Part shown: in pieces, positions 1 through 6,320 of the stretch
Layout: each line of letters opens with the position of its first letter
Numbering within the stretch: position 1 is the stretch's first letter
From: Azonexus sp.
GTDB lineage: Bacteria > Pseudomonadota > Gammaproteobacteria > Burkholderiales > Rhodocyclaceae
NCBI GenBank assembly: GCA_030697085.1
Contig: JAUYQT010000230.1
Location: 1 to 8,548, forward strand
Direction of reading: 5' to 3'
Length of the DNA: 8,548 nt
Program-made: the position numbers and the translations under genes
Notes under the pieces: generated by a model
Told to the model about the DNA's origin: nothing
Databases searched by the model: none
Seen by the model: only the letters and a program-made list of their open reading frames with translations

Positions 1-311
1 ATCAGCGGCAGGGTAAACCGGGCGCGCCAGACTGCCGCCAGCCGCCCCAAGGCAAGCAGCGTATCTTCGACGACGATGGCTGAAACGCCTTCCGGTAGCT
101 TGCTGGCATCGGCAACGAGTAAAGCGCTGGCGCCGCTGACAAGCGCTTGCTCGAGAAAATCATGGGCATCGAAGCGTTCACCACGCAAGGCAATGAATAG
201 CTGTCCGGCGCCCACGCCTCGCGTATCGGTGGAAACGCCAGTCAATGCGACATCGGTGCCGACCATGCGACCGCCAATACTTTGTGCGGCTTCTGAGAGT
301 AGCCAGTTCAA
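1..311 (-). CDS. murF: UDP-MurNAc-tripeptide--D-alanyl-D-alanine ligase MurF (N-terminal part, cut by window edge)
   Basis: MurF adds D-Ala-D-Ala to UDP-MurNAc-tripeptide, the last cytoplasmic step in making the peptidoglycan precursor. Only the first 103 codons are in the window. They cover the N-terminal substrate-binding domain, with the family signature GVSTDTR (residues 25-31) followed by LFIALRGERFDAHDF (residues 38-52), which closely resembles the corresponding E. coli MurF segment. The ATP-binding centre lies beyond position 1. I chose the TTG start at 311: an AGGAGG Shine-Dalgarno at 324-319 sits 7 nt upstream, and the TTG shares 4 nt (TTGA) with the murE stop. No ATG lies near this site; the first in-frame ATG, at residue 16, would cut into the conserved domain. 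Gene order after murE supports the call. The reading frame is seen directly and the function follows from the family. Confidence 0.93.
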   Translation of the reverse strand, partial: MNWLLSEAAQSIGGRMVGTDVALTGVSTDTRGVGAGQLFIALRGERFDAHDFLEQALVSGASALLVADASKLPEGVSAIVVEDTLLALGRLAAVWRARFTLPL

Positions 312-1816
312 GCTGCCACCTCCTTGAGTTTGGGTTGACGCAAGGCAAGCGCCGACTGCGCTTGCTCACGGTCCGAAAATGGACTGCGGATACCTGCGAT
401 TTCCTGATAGGTTTCATGCCCCTTGCCGGCGAGAAGAATGACGTCGCCAGCATCGGCCTCAAGGACAGCGCAACGAATCGCACTGGCCCGATTAATCTCA
501 ACTTTTGCTCGCGCCGTGCCGACCAAAATGTCATCAATGATGGCTTGCGGCACCTCATTGCGCGGGTTGTCGCTGGTCAACACGATCCAATCTGCCAGTT
601 TTTCTGCCACTTCCCCCATCTGCGGCCGCTTACCCTTGTCGCGATCGCCGCCGCATCCGAAAATCACGCCGAGATGACCGCCGCGTTGCATCGCCACATC
701 GCGCAGCGCGGTCAGCGTATTTTCAAGCGCATCCGGGGTATGGGCGTAATCCACCACGACCAAGGGTTCACCGTTGCCGCCGACACGCTCCATACGACCT
801 GGCGGCGGCTTCAATTCGGCGAGACGACGGACGACTTCATGGGCGGGAATACCGGCATCGTGCAGGACGGCAGCGACTGCCAATAAATTGGAAATGTTAT
901 AGCGCCCAACCAAAGGCGTATCGACCGAACCGCGACCGCTCGGCAGAATCAGACTGAAGTGCTGACCAAAGGGCGTCGCGACAAGATTTTCGGCCCGCAC
1001 CAGCGCGGGAAAATCCCGGCGCTGCTCACCGATGGCATAACCCAGCACACGCAGCGCATTGGTCTCACGCGCCAGTTTGCCGCCCATTTCGTCATCAAGA
1101 TTAATAATCGCGGTACGCAAACGCGGCCAGTTGAACAACTTTGTCTTGGCGGCCGCGTAGGCTTCCATGCTGCCGTGATAATCAAGATGGTCGCGGCTAA
1201 AGTTGGTAAACACGGCGACATCGACCCGCGCCCCATTCATCCGCCCCTCTTCAATGCCGATTGAGCTGGCTTCAAGAGCACAAGCCGCCGCCTGCGCGCG
1301 CCGGAATTGCGCCAGATAGCGCATCAGCGTGGTCGCTTCCGGCGTTGTAAAGCCGGTTTCAACCAGTGCCTCGGGAAAGCCGGCACCGAGCGTGCCGATA
1401 ATGGCGCAAGGCTTCGGATAGCTTTGGGCAATACACTGGCTAACCGTTGTCTTGCCATTGGTGCCGGTAATCGCAATCAGCGACAGCCCTTCACTTGGGT
1501 AACCATAGACCGCATGCGCCAGTGGTCCAGCCAGTAAGCGCAAACCCTCAACCGGAAAATTCGCTGCGGCCATGGAAGTAACGGCGGCCCCTGCGGTCAA
1601 CGCTGAATTCCAGGCAAAATCATCGCCCGGTTGCCAAAGCACCGCGACCGCACCGCGCGCCACCGCATCGGCGATGTAGCGGCGGCCATCAGCCAAATCA
1701 CCCGGGTAGGCAAGAAAAATATCACCTGGCAGCACTTGGCGACTGTCATCAGCCACACCACTCGGCTCGATACCCATGGCCTCCAGGCGATTGAGAATTT
1801 CACGCGGCGTGCTCAC
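308..1816 (-). CDS. murE: UDP-MurNAc-L-alanyl-D-glutamate--2,6-diaminopimelate ligase MurE
   Basis: MurE is a cytoplasmic ATP-dependent ligase that adds the third stem-peptide residue to UDP-MurNAc-L-Ala-D-Glu. The protein has 502 residues (E. coli MurE has about 495) and all three Mur-ligase domains. Visible motifs are DSRQVLPGDIF (24-34) in the UDP-binding domain, the ATP loop GTNGKTT (118-124), TNFSRDHLDYHG (204-215), and Lys224 in the AAAK segment, matching the lysine carbamylated in E. coli MurE. The C-terminal domain has DNPR at 416-419, the known determinant for meso-diaminopimelate rather than lysine, and GKGHETY at 464-470. The start is a GTG whose four bases GTGA overlap the ftsI stop; only a weak purine-rich stretch precedes it, so translation probably depends on ribosomes finishing ftsI. 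The murE stop in turn overlaps the murF start. Confidence 0.97.
   Translation of the reverse strand: MSTPREILNRLEAMGIEPSGVADDSRQVLPGDIFLAYPGDLADGRRYIADAVARGAVAVLWQPGDDFAWNSALTAGAAVTSMAAANFPVEGLRLLAGPLAHAVYGYPSEGLSLIAITGTNGKTTVSQCIAQSYPKPCAIIGTLGAGFPEALVETGFTTPEATTLMRYLAQFRRAQAAACALEASSIGIEEGRMNGARVDVAVFTNFSRDHLDYHGSMEAYAAAKTKLFNWPRLRTAIINLDDEMGGKLARETNALRVLGYAIGEQRRDFPALVRAENLVATPFGQHFSLILPSGRGSVDTPLVGRYNISNLLAVAAVLHDAGIPAHEVVRRLAELKPPPGRMERVGGNGEPLVVVDYAHTPDALENTLTALRDVAMQRGGHLGVIFGCGGDRDKGKRPQMGEVAEKLADWIVLTSDNPRNEVPQAIIDDILVGTARAKVEINRASAIRCAVLEADAGDVILLAGKGHETYQEIAGIRSPFSDREQAQSALALRQPKLKEVAA
319..324 (-). promoter_or_regulatory. Shine-Dalgarno sequence of murF
   Basis: A full AGGAGG lies inside the last codons of murE, 7 nt before the TTG codon. 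It decides the murF start, because a TTG would otherwise be a doubtful choice. Confidence 0.8.
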
Positions 1817-3561
1817 AGGCGCCCCTTCCCTGAAATTGCTTCGACCACCTGAATGGGCGCATCCGGTCGAATACCCAGAGTACGCAAGGCGCCACCCATA
1901 ATCTGCGAAAAGGCCGGACCAGCGACATCGCCACCGTAGTGAGAGCCGCCACCGGGCTCGTCAATCATCACCGCCACCACCAACCGCGGCTCACTAATCG
2001 GCGCCAGACCGACAAATGAAGCGACATATTTTTTGGCATAAACGCCGCCTTCAACCTTATATGCCGTCCCCGTTTTACCGCCGACGCGATAACCCGGCAC
2101 CCGCGCTTTCGGCGCCGTACCTTCGGGCAACACAGCCATTTCCAGCATGGCACGCACTTCCTGAGTCGTTTGTGGCGAGAAGACGCGAACGCCACGCACC
2201 AGATCTTCATCCGTGCGCACCAGCGATAGCGGCACCAACTCGCCATCGCGAGCAAAAACGGTATAAGCCCGGGCCAATTGCACCAGGCTGATTGAAATGC
2301 CATGCCCATAGGACATCGTCGCCTGCTCAATCGGCCGCCAGTTTTTCCACGGCCGCAAGCGACCTTGCACTTCGCCCGGAAAGCCAAGATTAGGCGGCTG
2401 GCCGAAACCCACGCTGTCAAACATTTCCCACATTTCCTTGGGCGGAAACTCAAGCGCCATCTTTACCGTGCCGATGTTGGATGACTTCTGGATCACCTGC
2501 GCCACGGTCAGAACGCCATGGGGATGTGCATCTGAAATCGTCGCCGAACCGATCGTGATTCGGCCCGGCGCGCAATTGATCAGACTATTGAAACGGAATT
2601 TACCGCGCTCGAGCGCTAGAGCTGCCGTAAACGGCTTCATCACCGACCCCGGCTCGAAAGTATCGGTTATCGCCCGATTACGCAGTTGCGCGCCGGAGAG
2701 ATGCTGCCGGTTATTCGGGTTATAGGTCGGCCAGTTAGCCAGCGCCAGAATTTCGCCCGTCCGGGCATCGATCACAATCGCGCCACCGGCCTTGGCTTTA
2801 TTGGCGTCGACCGCGGCCTTGAGATGGCTGTAGGCGAGATACTGAATTTTTGAATCCAGCGCCAGGTGGATATCCTTGCCATCCATCGGCGGCTTGAGCG
2901 CCCCCACATCCTCAACAATCTGACCGCGTCGATCCTTGATCACGCTACGACTGCCCACATGGCCGAGCAAACTGTTTTGAAAAGCCAGTTCGACGCCTTC
3001 CAAGCCCTTACCGTCAACGCCAGTAAAGCCCACGATGTGGGCTGTCATATCACCAGTGGGGTAAAAGCGCCGGTACTCCTTTTCCTGATGCACCCCAGGC
3101 AAACTCAGCGCCGCAATCCGATCCGCTGTTTCCGGCGGCACCTGCCGCTTGACGTAAACGAAGGTTTTATCCGGCGCAATCTTGCCTTCAAGCTCCTTCA
3201 AACTCATCTCAAGCAAAGTCGCCAACTGCACTTTTTGCGGCGCCAGCATCGTCCGCGCATCACCTGGAATCGCCCACACCGCTCGCATCGGAGTCGACAC
3301 GGCCAGCATCTCGCCATTACGATCAGTAATTTTGCCGCGCGATGCGGATACCTCGATATCCCGGCGATAACGCGAATCGCCCTTCTCCTGCAGAAAATCG
3401 TTGTTAATCACCTGCAAATAAAAGCTGCGGCCAACCAGCGCCAAAAACGCCAACATCAACAACAGGCCGACGCTACGCGAACGCCAGCCTTGCAAAGCCA
3501 GTTGCAACACCGGGCTTTCGGTAAAACGATGGCCGCGTTGAGGGCGTCGCCGAACAACCAT
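1813..3561 (-). CDS. ftsI: Peptidoglycan D,D-transpeptidase FtsI (penicillin-binding protein 3)
   Basis: FtsI is the septal transpeptidase that cross-links peptidoglycan during division and is a target of beta-lactams. The 582-residue protein has a short basic cytoplasmic tail (1-30), one membrane anchor (about 31-52), the class B PBP N-terminal module with RGKITDRNG (75-83), and a C-terminal transpeptidase domain. All three active-site motifs are intact: Ser306-Val-Met-Lys309, Ser360-Ser-Asn362 and Lys496-Thr-Gly498, almost the same spacing and numbering as E. coli PBP3. The ATG at 3561 shares one base with the ftsL stop (TGATG), and the stop overlaps the murE GTG. It should act with FtsW and the FtsQLB complex at the septum; ftsL is immediately upstream, while ftsW and ftsQ lie outside the window. 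Nothing looks degraded. Confidence 0.97.
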   Translation of the reverse strand: MVVRRRPQRGHRFTESPVLQLALQGWRSRSVGLLLMLAFLALVGRSFYLQVINNDFLQEKGDSRYRRDIEVSASRGKITDRNGEMLAVSTPMRAVWAIPGDARTMLAPQKVQLATLLEMSLKELEGKIAPDKTFVYVKRQVPPETADRIAALSLPGVHQEKEYRRFYPTGDMTAHIVGFTGVDGKGLEGVELAFQNSLLGHVGSRSVIKDRRGQIVEDVGALKPPMDGKDIHLALDSKIQYLAYSHLKAAVDANKAKAGGAIVIDARTGEILALANWPTYNPNNRQHLSGAQLRNRAITDTFEPGSVMKPFTAALALERGKFRFNSLINCAPGRITIGSATISDAHPHGVLTVAQVIQKSSNIGTVKMALEFPPKEMWEMFDSVGFGQPPNLGFPGEVQGRLRPWKNWRPIEQATMSYGHGISISLVQLARAYTVFARDGELVPLSLVRTDEDLVRGVRVFSPQTTQEVRAMLEMAVLPEGTAPKARVPGYRVGGKTGTAYKVEGGVYAKKYVASFVGLAPISEPRLVVAVMIDEPGGGSHYGGDVAGPAFSQIMGGALRTLGIRPDAPIQVVEAISGKGRL

Positions 3562-3854
3562 CAGCGCACCACTTTCTTTTTGACCGGCACAAGCACTGGC
3601 GCCTGCGGCACACGACCAAGCGCATCGGGCACCACCATATGCAGGCGCTCACGGGCAATTTTCTCGATACGGGGATGAGTCGCCCAAGTGGACATCTCAA
3701 GCTGCAACTGACCATATTCAACATCAAGCTGCCGCGCCCGCTCCTGCTCACCTTCCAGCGCCTGGAAAAGTTTGCGGCCGCGATGCTGGGAAGTGACCAC
3801 GCCGAGTGCACAGACGACCACGACCAGAAGCAGGATCATATTAAAGCGGACCAT
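3561..3854 (-). CDS. ftsL: Cell division protein FtsL
   Basis: FtsL is a small bitopic membrane protein that forms the FtsQLB complex and helps activate FtsWI at the septum. The 97-residue product begins with a very short cytoplasmic end, then one hydrophobic helix (about residues 5-21, MILLLVVVV core). A heptad-like charged segment follows (about 25-56) that should form the periplasmic coiled coil, and then HPRIEKIARERLHM (60-73), which resembles the conserved C-terminal FtsL segment. The tail is Pro/Val/Lys rich. Sequence conservation in this family is low, so size, topology and the position between rsmH and ftsI carry much of the call. The ATG overlaps the rsmH stop by one base (TAATG), with no clear Shine-Dalgarno, suggesting reinitiation. 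Confidence 0.93.
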   Translation of the reverse strand: MVRFNMILLLVVVVCALGVVTSQHRGRKLFQALEGEQERARQLDVEYGQLQLEMSTWATHPRIEKIARERLHMVVPDALGRVPQAPVLVPVKKKVVR

Positions 3855-4780
3855 TACAGCTTTTCAGCCACCCGCATCACGGCACTGCGCGCGCGTGGAT
3901 TGGAAGCAATTTCGGCAACCGACGGCTTGAGCATCTTGCCGATCAGGCGGAGCTTTGGTTTTGGCAACTGATCGGCGCGCAACGGCAGGCCCTTCGGCAA
4001 ATCATCTGCGGTCGACTGCTGGCGCATGAAGTTTTTCACGATACGGTCTTCCAGCGAGTGAAAGCAAATCACCACCAGACGCCCCCCCGGCTTCAGCAAC
4101 CCAAGCGCCTGCGGCAATGCTATCTCCAGCTGGCGGAGCTCTTGATTGATATGAAACCGTAAAGCTTGAAAGCTGCGCGTCGCCGGGTCCTGCCCTGGCT
4201 CACGGGTGCGCACGGTCGCGCGTACGATGGCCGCGAACTGAGCTGTTGTGACAATAGGTTGTTCGAGCCGAGCAGCCACAACCTTCTTTGCAATCTGGAA
4301 AGCAAACCGTTCTTCGCCATAATTTCTAATAACCTCCGTAATTTCTTTTATCTCGGCTCGTGCCAACCACTCAGCCGCTGTCTCGCCCTGCGTTGTATCC
4401 ATCCGCATATCGAGCGGCGCGTTGTGACGAAAGCTAAAGCCGCGCTCCCCATCGTCGATCTGCGGCGACGACACCCCTATATCAAACAAAATCCCATCCA
4501 CGTCCCGTACGCCAGCCTCATCCGCCGCTTCGGCAATTTCACCAAAAGCGCGATGGACCAGCTGAAAACGGGAGTCCTTGATTTCCGCACCCGCCGCAAT
4601 GGCGTAAAGGTCGCGGTCAACGGCCACCAGGCGGCCGTTTTCATTAAGCTTGCCGAGAATGCGGCGGCTGTGCCCGCCGCGGCCGAACGTGGCGTCCATA
4701 TAGACACCGTCGGCCTTGATTGCCAGGGACTCCACCGCCTCATTGAGCAGCACCGTGACATGGGTGCTACCCGCGGTCAC
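3854..4780 (-). CDS. rsmH: 16S rRNA (cytosine-1402-N4)-methyltransferase RsmH (MraW)
   Basis: RsmH uses S-adenosylmethionine to methylate N4 of C1402 in the decoding centre of 16S rRNA. The 308-residue protein is of normal length and carries the family blocks in order: [10 protein letters not shown] (29-38, SAM-binding loop), [13 protein letters not shown] (97-109), [12 protein letters not shown] (114-128), [14 protein letters not shown] (202-215), CFHSLEDR (239-246) and the ending [21 protein letters not shown] and CFHSLEDR are small variants of the commoner DLGVSS and SFHSLEDR; both look conservative. The start is a GTG within the GTGA that also contains the mraZ stop, with no good Shine-Dalgarno. 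The gene belongs to the dcw cluster, although its product acts on ribosomes rather than the wall. Confidence 0.97.
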   Translation of the reverse strand: MTAGSTHVTVLLNEAVESLAIKADGVYMDATFGRGGHSRRILGKLNENGRLVAVDRDLYAIAAGAEIKDSRFQLVHRAFGEIAEAADEAGVRDVDGILFDIGVSSPQIDDGERGFSFRHNAPLDMRMDTTQGETAAEWLARAEIKEITEVIRNYGEERFAFQIAKKVVAARLEQPIVTTAQFAAIVRATVRTREPGQDPATRSFQALRFHINQELRQLEIALPQALGLLKPGGRLVVICFHSLEDRIVKNFMRQQSTADDLPKGLPLRADQLPKPKLRLIGKMLKPSVAEIASNPRARSAVMRVAEKL

Positions 4781-5223
4781 AGCACCAGGTCCCCAAAGCC
4801 CGGCGGCAGGTCGCCAGACAGCGCCTCCGCTGCCAGATCGTTCTGCTGCTTCCAGCCGGCCTCACTCCAGATTTCGAAATGCGTACCCATGCCGACCAGA
4901 TAGACCGTCTTTTCCAGTTTGGCGTATTCGCGCAACTCGGGCGCCACCAAAATGCGCCCAGCCGAATCGAGCTCTTCGGTACGCGCATTACCAACCAGCA
5001 CGCGCTTGATCGAGGCCGAGCGCGGGTCGAGGCTGGAGGCTTTGAGAATCTGATCGCGAATCGGCTGCCAGGCCGGTGACGGGTAAAGCAACAAACAACG
5101 ATGCGGATGAGCAGTCAAAACGAGCGAACCCTCAGCGGCGGCGAGCAGGGACTCGCGGTGTCTTGCCGGTATGGCAAGCCGCCCCTTCGCATCCAGACTG
5201 ATTGCTGCAGCCCCCTCGAACAT
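4777..5223 (-). CDS. mraZ: Transcriptional regulator MraZ
   Basis: MraZ is a DNA-binding protein that represses its own cluster by binding TGGGN repeats upstream. From the ATG at 5223 the product has 148 residues (E. coli MraZ has 152). It contains two SpoVT/AbrB-like half-domains, each with the DxxGR signature: [13 protein letters not shown] (11-23) and [13 protein letters not shown] (86-98). CLLLYP (43-48) and [12 protein letters not shown] (108-119) are also typical. The frame stays open upstream to a GTG at 5268, but that GTG lies inside a TGGGA operator box and inside the likely -10 element. The protein family starts MF.G, so I use the ATG. It is the first gene of the dcw cluster and its stop overlaps the rsmH start. 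Confidence 0.95.
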   Translation of the reverse strand: MFEGAAAISLDAKGRLAIPARHRESLLAAAEGSLVLTAHPHRCLLLYPSPAWQPIRDQILKASSLDPRSASIKRVLVGNARTEELDSAGRILVAPELREYAKLEKTVYLVGMGTHFEIWSEAGWKQQNDLAAEALSGDLPPGFGDLVL

Positions 5224-5229
5224 CTCTTG

Positions 5230-5288
5230 ACCCACCCCGTTTACCCACTTTTTGACACGAATTCCCACTTTAGAACATGATTACCCCA
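5230..5288 (-). promoter_or_regulatory. Probable MraZ operator: array of TGGGN boxes
   Basis: On the minus strand, four TGGGN boxes lie at 5288-5284 (TGGGG), 5267-5263 (TGGGA), 5247-5243 (TGGGT) and 5234-5230 (TGGGT). In E. coli MraZ binds three TGGGN repeats separated by 5 nt, a 10-bp period. Here the second and third boxes are exactly 20 bp apart, with a degenerate TGTCA (5257-5253) exactly midway. Another degenerate TGTTC (5277-5273) lies 10 bp upstream of the second box. The fourth box is out of phase (13 bp) and lies just upstream of the mraZ start codon. The array overlaps the predicted promoter and leader, so repression by blocking RNA polymerase is likely. The boxes are seen directly; binding is inferred from the family. 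Confidence 0.75.
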
Positions 5289-5295
5289 CAGTCAA
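5267..5295 (-). promoter_or_regulatory. Predicted sigma70-type promoter of the mraZ/dcw cluster
   Basis: A -35 element TTGACT (5295-5290, 5 of 6 matches) and a -10 element TAAAGT (5272-5267, 4 of 6) are separated by 17 bp. Transcription would start near 5260, leaving a leader of about 37 nt before the ATG at 5223. One TGGG box falls in the spacer and another begins in the -10, which fits a promoter controlled by MraZ. Confidence 0.55.
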
Positions 5296-5556
5296 TAGAG
5301 GAATTACTAATTTTTTCTTATGCAACAATGACTTACGCGAACTTTATGCCGTGATTGTTGTAGAAAATAATCGTTAAAAATCAAGGCTCATTAAAGAACA
5401 CTTAAAGTGACTTATAAGGAGTTTCAAGGGGATCATTTCAAGGCGCTTGCAAAGATGCTCCTGGATTAAAACCGAGGCAAAATCAATGTAATTTTGTCTT
5501 TAGCAAACCCAACATCACGTTCACCAGCCTGCGCCGGAAACAGCTCAAGTCACCAT
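5296..5556. other. AT-rich intergenic stretch between the dsbC terminator and the dcw promoter
   Basis: No open frame with a start and Shine-Dalgarno is visible on either strand. The stretch is clearly richer in A and T than the flanking genes. It contains an inverted repeat at 5323-5360, a short palindrome CACTTAAAGTG (5399-5409), and two copies of TTTCAAGG 14 bp apart (5422-5429 and 5436-5443). Such an AT-rich upstream zone would suit a regulated promoter, but no known binding site can be named with confidence. Confidence 0.6.
5323..5360. repeat. Inverted repeat, 10-bp arms with 18-bp spacer
   Basis: The arms CAACAATGAC (5323-5332) and GTGATTGTTG (5351-5360) are complementary at 9 of 10 positions. 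The repeat lies about 28 bp upstream of the predicted dcw -35 element. It could be a binding site for a dimeric regulator or a hairpin in a longer transcript. No known regulator motif was recognised. Confidence 0.55.
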
Positions 5557-5585
5557 AAAAAAAGGCAGCTAGAGCTGCCTTTTTT
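5557..5585 (-). terminator. Rho-independent terminator after dsbC, probably bidirectional
   Basis: A perfect GC-rich stem (GGCAGC at 5564-5569 pairing with GCTGCC at 5574-5579) has a 4-nt loop. It is flanked by seven A on the left and six T on the right. Read on the minus strand it follows the dsbC stop by about 20 nt and ends in a U run. Read on the plus strand it also ends in a U run, so it would stop transcripts from either side. Confidence 0.9.
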
Positions 5586-5604
5586 CCAAACGAATCAGAG
5601 TAAT

Positions 5605-6309
5605 CTATTTTATTTGACTAAGTTTTTGTTCAATACGATCGGGCGACATGGCGCCAGGCACTCGCTCACCATCGGCAAAAAAGATCGTTGGTGTCCCGGA
5701 AATATTCAGCTTGCGACCAAATTCCTGATTTTTGCTGACCGCAGTGGTGTCACAATCATCGCGACCAGACGGCGCCTTGCCATCGACCATCCAATCATTC
5801 CAGACCTTCGCACGGTCCGCTGAACACCATATCTGCTTCGATTTACGCACTGAATCTTCAGACAAAATCGGGTACAAAAAGGTGTAGACCGTAACATTAT
5901 CGAGCTTGAGGATATCCTTCGCCAAGCGCTTGCAGTAGCCGCAATTTGGATCTTCAAAAGTCGCCAACACACGCCGGCCATCGCCCCGGACGTGCTTGAT
6001 TGCCCGCTCAAGAGGCAACTCGCTGAACTTGATCGCTGTCAGCTTTTTCATACGATCATCGGTCATATTTTTCATATTCCGAGCATCAATCAGTTGCCCG
6101 CCCACCAAAATTGCCGTCAACTTCTCATCGGTGTAAAAAATATTGCCATCCGCGTAGACTTCATAGAGCCCCAGATACCCCGCCTTGGTGACGCTGACGA
6201 CTTTGGTCCCCAACTTCGCCTCCATACCCTTTTTAATTTCAGCCTCATCGGCGAAGAGCGCGGAACCAAATACCAAAGTCAGGACAAAAAACGATAATTT
6301 TCTCAACAT
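5605..6309 (-). CDS. dsbC: Periplasmic thiol:disulfide interchange protein DsbC
   Basis: DsbC is a periplasmic disulfide isomerase that repairs wrongly paired cysteines; in the family it is a V-shaped dimer kept reduced by DsbD. The 234-residue precursor has a signal peptide (basic MLRK, hydrophobic core, likely cleavage after ALFA at residue 20). An N-terminal dimerisation domain follows (about 21-90), then a linker and a thioredoxin-fold domain. The active site is Cys123-Gly-Tyr-Cys126, the same CGYC as E. coli DsbC. The cis-proline loop is Gly205-Thr-Pro207, and Cys162 and Cys186 match the structural disulfide pair. The ATG has AGGAG 6 nt upstream, overlapping the stop of the preceding hydroxylase gene, so the two are probably co-transcribed. 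A strong terminator follows. DsbG is less likely given the CGYC motif. Confidence 0.94.
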   Translation of the reverse strand: MLRKLSFFVLTLVFGSALFADEAEIKKGMEAKLGTKVVSVTKAGYLGLYEVYADGNIFYTDEKLTAILVGGQLIDARNMKNMTDDRMKKLTAIKFSELPLERAIKHVRGDGRRVLATFEDPNCGYCKRLAKDILKLDNVTVYTFLYPILSEDSVRKSKQIWCSADRAKVWNDWMVDGKAPSGRDDCDTTAVSKNQEFGRKLNISGTPTIFFADGERVPGAMSPDRIEQKLSQIK

Positions 6310-6315
6310 CCAATT

Positions 6316-6320
6316 CTCCT
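6316..6320 (-). promoter_or_regulatory. Shine-Dalgarno of dsbC overlapping the upstream stop codon
   Basis: AGGAG at 6320-6316 lies 6 nt before the dsbC ATG and shares bases with the TAG stop (6321-6319) of the hydroxylase gene. Ribosomes terminating there are placed next to the dsbC start. Confidence 0.7.

Noticed and set aside
245..886. Plus-strand open frame of 213 codons antisense to murE
   Set aside because: murE on the opposite strand is intact with all motifs; the antisense translation looks random and His/Arg rich.
2866..3678. Long plus-strand open frame (270 codons) antisense to ftsI and ftsL
   Set aside because: It is a shadow of strongly conserved coding sequence on the other strand; the translation has no recognisable domain and no Shine-Dalgarno precedes it.
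4166..4903. Plus-strand open frame of 245 codons antisense to rsmH and mraZ
   Set aside because: It crosses the junction of two well-supported minus-strand genes and resembles no protein family.
5318..5326. DnaA-box-like sequence TTATGCAAC
   Set aside because: Only 7 of 9 positions match TTATNCACA, it is single, and nothing else suggests an origin.
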